A stretch of 64,000 bases of DNA from a virus, in IMG/VR virus record IMGVR_UViG_3300042321_002277, positions 27,931 through 91,930 of that record. One strand, 5' to 3'. The position numbers were made by a program, and so were the translations under genes. Under the pieces are notes generated by a model, which made no database searches, was not told the DNA's origin, and saw only the letters and a program-made list of their open reading frames with translations. Positions within the stretch are counted from its first letter, which is position 1. Each line of letters begins with the position of its first letter. This document shows, one piece after another, positions 34,208 through 43,149 of the stretch.

Positions 34208-36055
34208 TCAGTACCCACCGCCGTCAACTGTGTTTGTCCATGTTGGAACTCCAGAAGCATTTACTGATAGAATCTGGCCTACAGAGTTTGTCCCATCCCA
34301 GGTTCCTGCGGCAGTAACGTTCAGTGCAGAAGAGCCGTTGCCATAGATGACACCGTTGGACGTAAAGCTGGTGACTCCAGTACCGCCGTTACCTACAGCA
34401 ACAGTGCCTGTTACGTTTGCTGCGTTTCCGGTAATATTGCTGTCCGTGAATGCTAATGTCTTTGTGGCAGATCCATTATAGAACTTTAAAGTACCTGCGT
34501 TGTTCCAAAGATCTCCGGAAACTGGCGCGGAGGGATCTGCAGCTGCGCCCGCTAATAGGATATTGGCGGTTGAGGACGAGGTGGTAACAGTGGTTACCTT
34601 GCCGGTCATTGTTCCGCCGGCCTTGGGTAGAGCGGCGTTTGCTAAATCATATGCAGACTTAACTGATGCTGGAGTGGCTGCAGTCGTTGTAGACGTCGAG
34701 CTGATGCTATCGGTCAGCTGCAGAATACCGGTCTGAGAGGTGCTGCCTGTGCGAACGTCCGCATAGTCGCCAGCAGTAACTCGGCCGTAAGAATCAACAG
34801 TAATAGATTTTGCAAAATTAATGCCTGCGCTGCCTATACTTCCAGTATAGCCAACTATTGCTAAGTCTATGCTGTCTGCGTTAACTACGATTCTGCCTGA
34901 ATTGGCGGTGACTACGTTTAACGTGTTTCCTGATTTTGTGAGGCCGTCGCCTGCGGTAATCTGCCCGGCACCAGAAAACTGAGCCCAGTTAAGAGATGTA
35001 CCAGAGCCTCCACCGATCACAATAGGAGCATTAGTGGTAAGAACCCAACCGGAATCCGCGTTTACTGTGCCTTCTTCTACAAAAGTAAATGCTCCTGGAG
35101 TGACTTCAACGTCAGAATCAAAGTCGGTAGCTCGATCCCAAACACCGTTAGATCCGGTACCTGCAGTAGTCACTACCCAAATACCATTCTGGGCTCCAGT
35201 GCTTTGGTCTTTGAGCAAAATTCTATCGCCGGCAACGAGAGTAACTCCATCGATAGAGTTAGTCGCTCCTGTGATCTGGCCTCTCGCTGAGGTGCCGCCT
35301 GTTGCAGAGTAGGTAACAGAGATATTGGCCGTAGACGCGACATGGACTGAGTCTTTTACGTCCAAGCCTGTCTTAACTGCATCTACATACTGCTTAGTAG
35401 CTGCATGCAGCGCTGAGCTGGGATCTGCAGCAAGAGTAATTGCTCCAGTCATCGTGCCGCCTGATTTTGGCAAAGCGGCATTAGCCAGATCATAAGCAGA
35501 CTTTACGGAATTAGGAGTGGCTGCCGTAGTAGTCGAGGTGGAGCTAGTCGAGTCCGTAAGCTGCAGAATACCTGCAGAGCTAGTGCTTCCAGCAGCAACT
35601 GCAAACAACGCGTTGTCTCCGTGAGTAGCGTCGTTATTTGTTACAGTTACGGATAAAGGACTGGTGGCTCGTAGTTTAAACGTATCTCCGCCAGAGGCAG
35701 CAGCGGTGTTAGTGCCGTCTGTAATATTGGAGAACGCGTTTGCAGAAACGCTAGACCAACTAAGAGTGCCGCTGCCGTTGGTAGTAAGTACGTTGCCGTT
35801 AGAACCACCGGTAATAGACAAAGTGGTGGTACTGAACGTCTTTACTCCGGTCGGCGTTTGGTTAGTATCAAGTGTAAGAAACGCTCCAGAACCTCCGATC
35901 TTAATGACAGAGCTGGAGGCCGAGCTGTTTCCGCCCTTGCCGTAGTACAGAATGTCGTTGTTCTCGTTGAACGCCAATTCTGCATTTACAGTCTGCGATG
36001 TAGTTGGTGCAGTAGAGTCAGACGATCTGCGCTTAATACGAATTGTGTTTGCCAT
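34208..36055 (-). CDS. Tail fibre protein with duplicated fibre repeat
   Basis: 615 residues. An N-terminal attachment motif (I-R-I-K-R-R-S-S-D-S-T-A-P and E-L-A-F-N-E-N-N-D) is followed by two copies of a fibre repeat, G-I-L-Q-L-T-D-S then S-A-Y-D-L-A-N-A-A-L-P-K-x-G-G-T-M-T-G, at about 155-205 and 445-495. The second part has G-G-T-G-V and N-G-V-I-Y-G-N-G-S-S-A-L blocks. These are standard trimeric fibre shafts. The gene has a dedicated promoter candidate and AAAGG upstream of its ATG. Confidence 0.85.
   Translation of the reverse strand: MANTIRIKRRSSDSTAPTTSQTVNAELAFNENNDILYYGKGGNSSASSSVIKIGGSGAFLTLDTNQTPTGVKTFSTTTLSITGGSNGNVLTTNGSGTLSWSSVSANAFSNITDGTNTAAASGGDTFKLRATSPLSVTVTNNDATHGDNALFAVAAGSTSSAGILQLTDSTSSTSTTTAATPNSVKSAYDLANAALPKSGGTMTGAITLAADPSSALHAATKQYVDAVKTGLDVKDSVHVASTANISVTYSATGGTSARGQITGATNSIDGVTLVAGDRILLKDQSTGAQNGIWVVTTAGTGSNGVWDRATDFDSDVEVTPGAFTFVEEGTVNADSGWVLTTNAPIVIGGGSGTSLNWAQFSGAGQITAGDGLTKSGNTLNVVTANSGRIVVNADSIDLAIVGYTGSIGSAGINFAKSITVDSYGRVTAGDYADVRTGSTSQTGILQLTDSISSTSTTTAATPASVKSAYDLANAALPKAGGTMTGKVTTVTTSSSTANILLAGAAADPSAPVSGDLWNNAGTLKFYNGSATKTLAFTDSNITGNAANVTGTVAVGNGGTGVTSFTSNGVIYGNGSSALNVTAAGTWDGTNSVGQILSVNASGVPTWTNTVDGGGY
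34600..35593 (-). repeat. Duplicated fibre-repeat segments within one gene
   Basis: Two approximately 150-base segments (about 35593-35440 and 34745-34600) encode nearly identical peptide repeats in the fibre gene, differing at only a few residues. Boundaries are approximate. Their similarity suggests internal duplication, a common way for phage fibre shafts to lengthen. Confidence 0.7.
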
Positions 36056-36080
36056 GACTTACCTTTCTATGTGAGCCTGG

Positions 36081-36109
36081 ATTATAGTAAATTAAACTAT
36101 AGATGCCAG
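36081..36109 (-). promoter_or_regulatory. Sigma70-like promoter before fibre gene
   Basis: Minus strand CTGGCA (36109-36104), 17 bases, TATAAT (36086-36081) in the 55-bp gap before the fibre gene 34208-36055. The -35 matches 4 of 6 consensus bases and the -10 is perfect. AAAGG lies near the ATG, so a normal leader of about 20 bases would result. Confidence 0.65.
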
Positions 36110-36110
36110 C

Positions 36111-37322
36111 TTATACTATCTCAAACCAGGACATGTCTGCCAATATATTAGTATTACTACCAGTGCCTGCAGCTACAACAAGAGTAAAGGTATCGCTAAC
36201 TCCAGCTAAAGTACGCCCCAACTGAAAATTAAAGCTATTTGCGGAGTTTATGTTTACAGTCTCTTTGTTGTTTATATAGCCTCCAATTATGTCCGTGCCG
36301 GTAGCACCAGTAGTGCCAGCAGTATGAACGCAATACGAAACATTGTTGTTGTAATGCGTAGTAAAAACGGGGGCAGTCCCGGTAAATGAGGGATTTAGAA
36401 GAACTCTGTAGCTAATCCAGGTACTTGAAGTTGCAGTTATGCTTATATCGGAAGGGATTATGACGCTGTCCAAACGTCCTGGAGCAAGACGTATTGACAA
36501 AACAGGTCTGTAGTTTCCATGAGCTCCTAGATCTAGAGGCGTTGTGCCGTTAGAAATATTGTATCGTCTACTAAATCCCTCGTATCCACCATCGGATATC
36601 ACGCTAGAGCAGATCTGCTTTGCTGTAGAGTTGGCTAACGTAGTATTTACGTTTTCAATCTCTTGTCGCAACGGCAGTACCGCAGTGGTCATATAGGTGG
36701 TTGGTTTTAGATTCTCGTTATGAAATATATGGGCTACTATGGGACGACCGTCGACTATAAAGCCCACTCGTACGTCGCCTACTCCGAGCCACTCAATATC
36801 CATCCACAGAATGTTGCCTTTGGTTAGGTCTATCGTTCTACCTGAGGGACCGGTTCCATTGAACTTATCTCCATTCCAGGACGATTGAGCTACTTTTGTT
36901 TCCTGTATAGCGCCAGAAACAAAACTTCTAAGAACTAAGTAGATCGTGTTGTCTAGTTGCTCAAGAAATATTCCATTCTCGGCACCAAAGTATCCAACGC
37001 GTTGTCGTAGATTTGGTTGGGCTGCGGCAAAGACAAACGTGGTGAATATAAGTAATGACTTTCCCGGCTGATACGGGAATACTCTCTTTGTCTCTCTAAT
37101 AACTCTGGCTTTAGATAATGTATTTACAGACAGATCTATTGCACTTTCGTTCGGCAGATATGTAACGGATCCCCCGGCGGTCGTAGAGGTAGACCATTTG
37201 TCGTTCTCCTGGTATCTATGCTGCGAATCAAAAATGGTAAATGGATTTGATACTCTAAGCCGGTTAAACGCATCTACGGCGTTTGGTACAAATCCAACCT
37301 CATTGTTAAAAAGATAGCTCAT
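36111..37322 (-). CDS. Virion structural protein with A-F-x-R-L-R-V-S-x-P motif
   Basis: 403 residues. The N-terminus has D-A-F-N-R-L-R-V-S-N-P-F-T-I-F-D-S-Q-H-R-Y (about 17-37), a motif I know from particle-associated proteins of many environmental and large tailed phages. The rest is beta-rich, with V-A-H-I-F-H-N-E-N near residue 205 resembling a lectin-like sandwich. The start overlaps the upstream gene's region at 37322 as ATG-A. It probably is a surface/fibre protein. The exact role is unknown. Confidence 0.7.
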   Translation of the reverse strand: MSYLFNNEVGFVPNAVDAFNRLRVSNPFTIFDSQHRYQENDKWSTSTTAGGSVTYLPNESAIDLSVNTLSKARVIRETKRVFPYQPGKSLLIFTTFVFAAAQPNLRQRVGYFGAENGIFLEQLDNTIYLVLRSFVSGAIQETKVAQSSWNGDKFNGTGPSGRTIDLTKGNILWMDIEWLGVGDVRVGFIVDGRPIVAHIFHNENLKPTTYMTTAVLPLRQEIENVNTTLANSTAKQICSSVISDGGYEGFSRRYNISNGTTPLDLGAHGNYRPVLSIRLAPGRLDSVIIPSDISITATSSTWISYRVLLNPSFTGTAPVFTTHYNNNVSYCVHTAGTTGATGTDIIGGYINNKETVNINSANSFNFQLGRTLAGVSDTFTLVVAAGTGSNTNILADMSWFEIV

Positions 37323-38629
37323 ATGATTCTCCAGCCAGAACGATAGATAAATTGCAATGCGCCGTTATTTAGATTTAAAATTACAGAAGCCTGATTGTCT
37401 ATCAGTCCAGTAGCGGCAGTTATAGTGATTGCTCTATTGACGTATCCAGCTTGACCAGACTCATCTTTGACTGTGAGCATCTGACCAGTTGCAGGATTGC
37501 TTGGCAACGTAATGGCAACGGTGCCGGCGTAGTTGACTCCGATATACGCATCCGTGATCAATGCCGAATAGCTGGACGAAGTCACAACAACAGTATTCGA
37601 CAAACCTACTGAACCGGCTGGACCCGTAGGACCGGCTGGACCCGTAGGACCGGCTGGACCCGTGGCCCCAGGGGCCCCAGGAGCCCCTGGAGAACCGGGA
37701 GGCCCTGGAGGACCCGGAATACCCGGAGCACTTGGAGTGGCAGGGCTTGTGTAGTTAGGTACTGCCCACTCAGGAGTTGGCAGTGGCGCTTTGACAGTGC
37801 TTGTTGCAAATGCCGTAGAGGGAGGAGTAAATCCTTCTTTGTTCAGAGACACCAGCAAAGGCACTATGTCTACCAGTGGCATTTCCTTGATCTGCATCTT
37901 GGCGGCAACTGGATGCAGGCCCAATCGCCCTATGATCGAGTAGTCTTTGATCTCGTATAGACGGCTAGTCTCAGCCTCCATCCACAGGTCTCTACTTGCT
38001 GCAACTGGAAATACCAGGCATCGGGCTTCAATGGCTCTGATCTCCTGAGGACCGGCAACGCTAGGCTGATCTCTTTGGTCCTCAGTACTCATAGCCAGTA
38101 CTGGAAACTCTACTCCTGGAAAGTAGCCATCCTTGAATCCCGTGCCTGCGCAGTCACGGCACATGCTGTGGACCAAGATGCCGGTATTCTTGTCGGTGCA
38201 GCTGCAGGCGGGACCATAGTATCTACGTTTAAATAGAAAACCCTTGGCAGCTCCTCTGTCGTTTCTCAGAGCCAGGTTTTCCTTACGGAGCAGCTCTCGT
38301 ACCAGCCCCAGGTTTTTATCGTTTACGTTTCCCTGCAGTCCCCGCGCAGGAGAGTAGTATTCTCCAGCTGGAGTAGTCAGCTTTACTCTGTAAAAAGCCG
38401 CAGAGGGCATACCGGCATCTCTGAACTTTACGTCCATGAGATAGTCCACCTTCTGGCCGGAGCTTATGACGTAGTATTCCCCCGTATCGAAGCCAGTGGA
38501 TATAGGGCTGAACTGAAGTTCAAATGTGTGCGGATATGGATCGTCGAACCGGGAGTCTAATACCCACGATACTGCAGTACGACCTAGTCCATCATAGAGA
38601 ATGCGCAGGTCCTTGAAAGGCTCTCCCAT
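37319..38629 (-). CDS. Structural protein with Zn-type Cys cluster and collagen-like tail
   Basis: 436 residues, three parts. The N-terminal beta domain (about 1-100) has a V-S-W-V-L-D-S strand pattern. A central C-S-C-x(12)-C-x-x-C-x-G-T-G (about 142-163) resembles a DnaJ-like zinc site. Residues about 295-335 are 13 or so G-x-y triplets (collagen-like), followed by a C-terminal beta domain of about 95 residues that could cap the trimer. Three near-identical 18-bp units encode part of the triplets. The GAGGTGA upstream supports ATG 38629. It is possibly a whisker or fibre base; this is inference. Confidence 0.75.
   Translation of the reverse strand: MGEPFKDLRILYDGLGRTAVSWVLDSRFDDPYPHTFELQFSPISTGFDTGEYYVISSGQKVDYLMDVKFRDAGMPSAAFYRVKLTTPAGEYYSPARGLQGNVNDKNLGLVRELLRKENLALRNDRGAAKGFLFKRRYYGPACSCTDKNTGILVHSMCRDCAGTGFKDGYFPGVEFPVLAMSTEDQRDQPSVAGPQEIRAIEARCLVFPVAASRDLWMEAETSRLYEIKDYSIIGRLGLHPVAAKMQIKEMPLVDIVPLLVSLNKEGFTPPSTAFATSTVKAPLPTPEWAVPNYTSPATPSAPGIPGPPGPPGSPGAPGAPGATGPAGPTGPAGPTGPAGSVGLSNTVVVTSSSYSALITDAYIGVNYAGTVAITLPSNPATGQMLTVKDESGQAGYVNRAITITAATGLIDNQASVILNLNNGALQFIYRSGWRII
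37612..37672 (-). repeat. 18-bp collagen-type tandem repeat
   Basis: Three tandem copies of an 18-bp unit encode G-P-A-G-P-T triplets in the structural gene 37319-38629. The DNA copies are almost identical, which suggests recent expansion or slippage. Number of copies could vary between isolates. Confidence 0.75.
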
Positions 38630-38637
38630 AAATCACC

Positions 38638-39495
38638 TCAGACCTGGTCGTATGGGCCAGGCAGCCAGGCAAAACCGCCCATGATGTTGATCTCGAATTT
38701 CTTCTCCTGGCAGAACATCTGGAACTTTGCTAATTCCTGTTCGGCCATCTGAAGGTAGGTAGCTCCCTTGTTCTTGTCGTCTACGCTAAGACCTCCAGAG
38801 CTGTAGGGCAACTGGTTTCGGAAGTAGTGGTACGACGCGATCTTCATCAACTCTCCGATAGTGGCGTTGATGTGCGCCCGGCGCCAGGGAAAGTTGTGTA
38901 TATCGTACTGTCCTACGTCGGGAGACATGGAATTCCAGGCGTCGATAGGCCGAGTGATGCAGAAGGCGATCTCGTTGTCGCTGAACTCTACGTCATTTAA
39001 CAGAGTATTGGACTCCGGATAATCCCGTAGCGCCATGCGGATCTCCGCTACCGTCACTGGTCGGTTTATCGAACTGATCTTGGGTGTGATCTCAAGATAC
39101 CTGGGAGTCTGGTATATGAGCTTGCCGTCCAGGTTGTAGACCTGAATTGATGCAAGGTGCAAGCCTGGATCAGACAGAATGTTCGGCGGAATGTATATCT
39201 CAATCTCGCCGTAATCCGAACGAATTACGGTGACGTCTATCTCAGTGTAGTTCTCGTTGAATAGAGATTCCCGCACTACATAGCGCAACTTCATATCCAC
39301 TATGTTCAACGGATTGTTGTCAGGAGTGAATATCTGCGTGCGAAAGAAGGCGGCTCCGTCCTGAGCAACCTGGTCCACCGGCAAGTAATTAGACTTTGAT
39401 CTATAGGGGCTTGCCGGGATCTTGTGTCGGTTGGCTCCAACGACTACCGCCACTGGGCCCAAGACGATATTGCTTTGAGTGCTAGGGTAGGGCAT
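38638..39495 (-). CDS. Probable neck/head-tail adaptor protein
   Basis: 285 residues. The N-terminal 130 residues are an Ig-like beta domain (V-D-M-K-L-R-Y-V-V-R, Y-L-E-I-T-P). The C-terminal part reads V-T-V-A-E-I-R-M-A-L-R-D-Y and L-L-N-D-V-E-F-S-D-N-E-I-A-F, then helices; this resembles head-tail connector proteins of the gp6-type, extended by an N-terminal domain. It lies between the capsid genes and the tail module, consistent with a neck role. Order and pattern support this but no diagnostic residue exists. Confidence 0.6.
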   Translation of the reverse strand: MPYPSTQSNIVLGPVAVVVGANRHKIPASPYRSKSNYLPVDQVAQDGAAFFRTQIFTPDNNPLNIVDMKLRYVVRESLFNENYTEIDVTVIRSDYGEIEIYIPPNILSDPGLHLASIQVYNLDGKLIYQTPRYLEITPKISSINRPVTVAEIRMALRDYPESNTLLNDVEFSDNEIAFCITRPIDAWNSMSPDVGQYDIHNFPWRRAHINATIGELMKIASYHYFRNQLPYSSGGLSVDDKNKGATYLQMAEQELAKFQMFCQEKKFEINIMGGFAWLPGPYDQV

Positions 39496-39498
39496 GGG

Positions 39499-40029
39499 TT
39501 ATACCGTCGTTATAGTTCCAAGAACGTTGCAGGAAGCGGCAATGGTATTTACGGTGCTGGAATAGAAATAGCCGTCCCAATACTCCTCTGGCTCCGGAGT
39601 ATAAGCATACGCAAAAGCTCTGGCTGTGACTGGATTGGTCTGGAGTCTCGTGATGTCTCCGGTCTCCTCACCTCCTACGGTCACTGAGGCAAAGCCATAA
39701 AGCTCTCCTCTGAAGGTGGTCGTAGCGCCAGAAGTTCTGACGGACTCATAGCTATCTAGAGTCGCTGAGGAGATCAGCACAGATACCTGAGTTGCCGTAA
39801 TTACAAATCTATTTGGAGTGACGCTTTTGGTAACTGTCTCAATAACGGCATTTGGATTCGGACTACCCAACGCGCCGATCAATCTAGCATCGTAAAGTTT
39901 AAACACAACGTCTTGAATGTCTGGTATGGCTATATTGTGAAAAAACCGCTCCGTAGGAAAAGACATGTAGAAGTCTTCGCCTACGGGAATAGCGGTAAAT
40001 ACAGTATTGCTTGCGTTTCCAGCTGACAT
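39499..40029 (-). CDS. Small structural protein upstream of adaptor
   Basis: 176 residues, beta-rich, with few charges. The N-terminus contains P-V-G-E-D-F-Y-M-S-F-P and D-I-Q-D-V-V-F-K-L-Y-D-A-R-L; the centre has S-V-L-I-S-S-A-T-L. No family recognised. It starts behind an extended -10 promoter candidate and precedes the probable adaptor by 3 bases. A neck or head-surface component is a context guess. No strong Shine-Dalgarno is visible before ATG 40029. Confidence 0.65.
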   Translation of the reverse strand: MSAGNASNTVFTAIPVGEDFYMSFPTERFFHNIAIPDIQDVVFKLYDARLIGALGSPNPNAVIETVTKSVTPNRFVITATQVSVLISSATLDSYESVRTSGATTTFRGELYGFASVTVGGEETGDITRLQTNPVTARAFAYAYTPEPEEYWDGYFYSSTVNTIAASCNVLGTITTV

Positions 40030-40039
40030 AGATGCAGTA

Positions 40040-40049
40040 ATTATAGCAC
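40040..40049 (-). promoter_or_regulatory. Extended -10 promoter (GTGCTATAAT)
   Basis: Minus-strand GTGCTATAAT at 40049-40040 combines a TGn extension with a perfect TATAAT, 10 bases before ATG 40029. No good -35 is present. The identical 10-mer precedes gene 54965-55492. The resulting leader would be only a few bases. Confidence 0.6.
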
Positions 40050-40075
40050 GCCAGCCGGTAGAAAACTAACGTTGA

Positions 40076-41410
40076 TTATTCGGCAGGTTCTGCAGTTACT
40101 ACCACTAGTGTTGCAAAGTTGCCGCCAACGTTAGAGTCCTGAATAGCCAGAGTCTTTATTGGCTGAGTGCCGTTGGCAGAACTTCCATAGGTAAACGTAT
40201 ATGAGTTGGTTAAGTTTGTGGTGATCGAGTTTGCAACAGGCAACGGTCTGGCAGATTTTGAGAAATCGTTCACAGTAAAGTTTAGATACTTTGCCGGATC
40301 TTTAAATCTGTTTAAAATCTCCGCTCTGTTATTTCGACAATAGGTAAGGTTGCAGGCGTTATACAGCTTGCCAGTAAAGACTATATTTCCGGCAACGTCT
40401 CGGCCTCTCACGTCTACGACCATATTGTTTTTTGCCAATCCTCTTACGTCTGTTTCAGAATATACAAAGTATATTTCGTTGGCAACATAGGCTAGTGGTA
40501 CGGAGACTCCATTACTCACAGGATTATCGTAGGTTCCAAGCCCAGTATAAGCAGGAAGATAAGGCGTTGGCTTGCCGCCGTATGCGTCTGGACCATAGTT
40601 GTCGATCAGTGCGCAGAACTCAAGACGCCAAGTGTTTTGATTACTTAAACGACAAGCTACAATTATTGGATGCGGATTACTGTTAGTGTCGTAGGTAATG
40701 ATTCTATTATTACTGGCAAGGTTGGAGTAACTGGAACCTGATGCGATCAGCTCAATGGTATCTGTAGGCTTTACTACATACTCTGCGGCTGTTGATGCTC
40801 TACTGCCAACGCCGACAACTTCCCTAAGGGCTGCCGAATAGTTAAGTCTGACTTCTCCAGCCGCAGTACAGCCCACTCTAGCGGTAAGTAATCCGGAAGT
40901 CTCGTAGATATAGGTACTGCCCGGTCCCTGAATCCAAGTAGGGAATACTGTACTAGAGGACGGATCAAGAAAAGATCCAATCTTTTGCTCTAAATTAGAG
41001 TTCCATAGCCAGCCATTTGGATATACCGGGTTACCCATTAAAAAAGTGTAATACGGAATAGCTCCAGAGAGTGCTTCCTGCTCTGGATCATTAAGTATGG
41101 CGTTTGGGGCTATGAGTACAGGTCTAGTAGCAGATGTAGGATTGCTGGATACGTTGAAAGCCTGTACTGAAACCTTGTAAGAAGACACCTCCCAGTTGGG
41201 AGTATCAAAGAACAGATTTACACGCCTACCCATGGTCCAACCTGTATCGTAGGTTGGCAAATCTGTATTTGTATTAAATCCAGGTGCAGGCCAAGGAGCG
41301 TTGGTACCATCCATTGTGCTAGGAAAGCTTAATGGAAAAGGCTGAAATCTATGATCAGCCGCGTTTCCTAGGATAAGGTATCGGGTATACGTGCTTCGCT
41401 GGAAGCTCAT
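40076..41410 (-). CDS. Structural protein, paralog of 41424-42482 (long form)
   Basis: 444 residues. The N-terminus (T-R-Y-L-I-L-G-N and V-N-L-F-F-D-T-P-N-W) and C-terminal part (V-F-T-G-K-L-Y-N-A-C-N-L-T-Y-C) match the neighbouring gene, which has T-R-Y-L-K-L, V-N-I-F-F-E-T-P-A-W and V-F-T-G-N-L-V-S-C-V-N-L-T-Y. The long form has an extra central insertion of about 90 residues. Both are beta-rich and probably built into the particle. Family unknown to me. The gap of 46 bp after it carries the extended -10 promoter. Confidence 0.7.
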   Translation of the reverse strand: MSFQRSTYTRYLILGNAADHRFQPFPLSFPSTMDGTNAPWPAPGFNTNTDLPTYDTGWTMGRRVNLFFDTPNWEVSSYKVSVQAFNVSSNPTSATRPVLIAPNAILNDPEQEALSGAIPYYTFLMGNPVYPNGWLWNSNLEQKIGSFLDPSSSTVFPTWIQGPGSTYIYETSGLLTARVGCTAAGEVRLNYSAALREVVGVGSRASTAAEYVVKPTDTIELIASGSSYSNLASNNRIITYDTNSNPHPIIVACRLSNQNTWRLEFCALIDNYGPDAYGGKPTPYLPAYTGLGTYDNPVSNGVSVPLAYVANEIYFVYSETDVRGLAKNNMVVDVRGRDVAGNIVFTGKLYNACNLTYCRNNRAEILNRFKDPAKYLNFTVNDFSKSARPLPVANSITTNLTNSYTFTYGSSANGTQPIKTLAIQDSNVGGNFATLVVVTAEPAE

Positions 41411-41423
41411 TGTGCCTCCAAGA

Positions 41424-42482
41424 CTAGCTAATTGGATTTATCGTGATCGCAATCTGCGGATAGGAGGTAGCAGTGCCGGAGTTTATAAGGGCTAAGCATC
41501 TATAAGGCTCGGATCCAGCTACGTAATCTCTGTCGATTGTGATTCGCTGCGAGTTAAAAGCAGTAGTAGTTACTGTAGGCAGAGGACGGAAATTGGCATT
41601 AGCCCAGGCTCTTGATACTTGTAGGAATCTAGTGGGGTCAAATAGCTTAGCTACTACTCCTGACTTATTGTTACTGGAGTAGGTTAGATTGACGCAGCTT
41701 ACTAGGTTGCCGGTAAATACTGGAGTGCCGCCGCTATCCTTACCTACAACTGTAACTGCCAATCCGTCAACCGCCAGTTTTCTGAAGTCTGAGGCGCCGT
41801 ACTTTAGGACGTACTCGTAAGAGGTCTCTGTAGCAGTAAGGGCGCCGGTTGCCGTAGAGGTAGGGAATCCCGTTGCATCAGATCCGACAATTACTACTCT
41901 ACCAGTACCGTCTAGATCCAACGAAGCGTTAAATTCGACGTAGTAGCTGTCAGAATTGTTTTTAACTCTTGTTGCCAGTACGGTTAAATTTGAACCTGTA
42001 GTAAGGTTATCTGCAATGTGCCCATTAGTGGCAACATCTAGAATATCTGAGGGCTGAACCCAGGCAGAATTTGCCGCCGAGGCTCGGGCTCCAACAGGAA
42101 CTACGTTTGTTAAAATACCGCAGTAAGTTACGTTTATAGCGGTATTTAGAGTGTTCGCAAAGGCAACATTTCCACGTATGAAGTGGTTAGTTACATTTGC
42201 CACCGTGTCTACGATCATAACGTTAGGGGCAGCTAGAAGCGGAGTTCCAGCAGCGGTATGAGCGTACTCTAGATTGATGCTAAAGGTGCTTGAGGGCCAG
42301 GCCGGAGTCTCAAAGAAAATATTAACAGCCCTACCTGAAACCCATAAAGAGCTGTTAATAACTGGAGCGCTAGTACTAAATGCCTGCGGAGCAACTGTAA
42401 GCTCGTTGGCAGTAGGGCTGGCAGGAGTGCCTCGATCCTGAAGTTTCAGATATCGAGTTACAGGAGCCTGATGGAAGTTCAC
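41424..42482 (-). CDS. Structural protein, paralog of 40076-41410 (short form)
   Basis: 352 residues, beta-rich and Thr/Ala/Val-rich, without cysteine clusters. Shared segments with the downstream gene span both termini, so this is a tandem duplication rather than a shared domain only. It lies 24 bases after the gene 42507-43082 and follows the capsid. Possible roles include head fibre or decoration; nothing decisive is visible. The start is ATG 42482 preceded by a GGAGCG stretch. Confidence 0.7.
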   Translation of the reverse strand: MNFHQAPVTRYLKLQDRGTPASPTANELTVAPQAFSTSAPVINSSLWVSGRAVNIFFETPAWPSSTFSINLEYAHTAAGTPLLAAPNVMIVDTVANVTNHFIRGNVAFANTLNTAINVTYCGILTNVVPVGARASAANSAWVQPSDILDVATNGHIADNLTTGSNLTVLATRVKNNSDSYYVEFNASLDLDGTGRVVIVGSDATGFPTSTATGALTATETSYEYVLKYGASDFRKLAVDGLAVTVVGKDSGGTPVFTGNLVSCVNLTYSSNNKSGVVAKLFDPTRFLQVSRAWANANFRPLPTVTTTAFNSQRITIDRDYVAGSEPYRCLALINSGTATSYPQIAITINPIS

Positions 42483-42506
42483 TTGAACGCTCCTTTCGAG
42501 TAGTTA

Positions 42507-42914
42507 TTAGCTAACTACATCAAGGAACGTAAGGAGCTCCTCGTCAGAAACACCACCGGGGACGTCTGCAGCTGCAGCCTTGTTCATTGGAGCTACTGGA
42601 ACGCCAGCGGCCTCAAGACCAGAATCAAGAGCGTGGTTCATGGCAGCGAGGGAGAGCTTGATCTGACCTTCGCTAGCGTGCTTGACGTTGAGGTTGCCGA
42701 CGATGGTGTCGATGAGGGCATCGACTGAAACGCCGCTGGAGACCATTGCTGCAAACTTGCCATTGAGCTGCAGAGCATGGGCAAGGTCTGACTCGGACTC
42801 AAACTGAAGACCGTGTTCGGCGCAAGCCTTTACGAACTCAGGAATGTAGTAAGTGCCAACAAAGCTCTGGAGGGCAGCGATCTTACGGGACTCGTTGTTT
42901 TGAGTATCTGACAT
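42507..42914 (-). other. Alternative in-frame internal start product (135 residues)
   Basis: ATG 42914 (M-S-D-T-Q-N-N) carries AAAAAGGA with 7 bases of spacing, better placed than many primary starts in the window. It would make a second, shorter product sharing the C-terminus of 42507-43082. Whether one or both forms are made cannot be told from sequence. Confidence 0.5.
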
Positions 42915-43082
42915 TTGAGATTCCTTTTTGGAGTATTTTGCCTTAGCCTCAGCTAATTGCTTCTGGTAGTTTTTCTTGAAGCCTGCCGGATCGGGCTTGT
43001 CTGCACCGATGGAAACCAGGTGCTTGTACATAGCCTCGATGAATTCTGGGGAATTTGGATCTGTAGGGCCGTCTGAAAACAT
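42507..43082 (-). CDS. Helical protein with two possible starts, after capsid gene
   Basis: 191 residues from ATG 43082 (AAGGA 8 bases upstream). A second in-frame ATG at 42914 has AAGGA 7 bases upstream and would give a 135-residue form. The N-terminal extension is charged and helical (K-N-Y-Q-K-Q-L-A-E-A-K); the shared part is all-helical (L-V-S-I type helices, ending E-L-L-T-F-L-D-V-V-S). It lies behind the capsid hairpin. Nested starts recall scaffold/short-scaffold pairs, but the position after the capsid is not typical. Function not known. Confidence 0.7.
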   Translation of the reverse strand: MFSDGPTDPNSPEFIEAMYKHLVSIGADKPDPAGFKKNYQKQLAEAKAKYSKKESQMSDTQNNESRKIAALQSFVGTYYIPEFVKACAEHGLQFESESDLAHALQLNGKFAAMVSSGVSVDALIDTIVGNLNVKHASEGQIKLSLAAMNHALDSGLEAAGVPVAPMNKAAAADVPGGVSDEELLTFLDVVS

Positions 43083-43101
43083 TTTCGTATCCTTGGTAAT
43101 T

Positions 43102-43129
43102 CCTACGGGGGGATTTCTCCCCCCGTAGG
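43102..43129 (-). other. Perfect 11-bp hairpin after capsid gene
   Basis: Minus strand CCTACGGGGGG, loop AGAAAT, CCCCCCGTAGG: an 11-bp perfect, very GC-rich stem about 20 bases past the capsid stop. No U-run follows (AATTACC), so simple intrinsic termination is unlikely. It may protect the capsid mRNA 3' end or mark a processing point; the next gene keeps its own ribosome site. Confidence 0.8.
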
Positions 43130-43149
43130 TGTTGCATCATATCTTTGAA

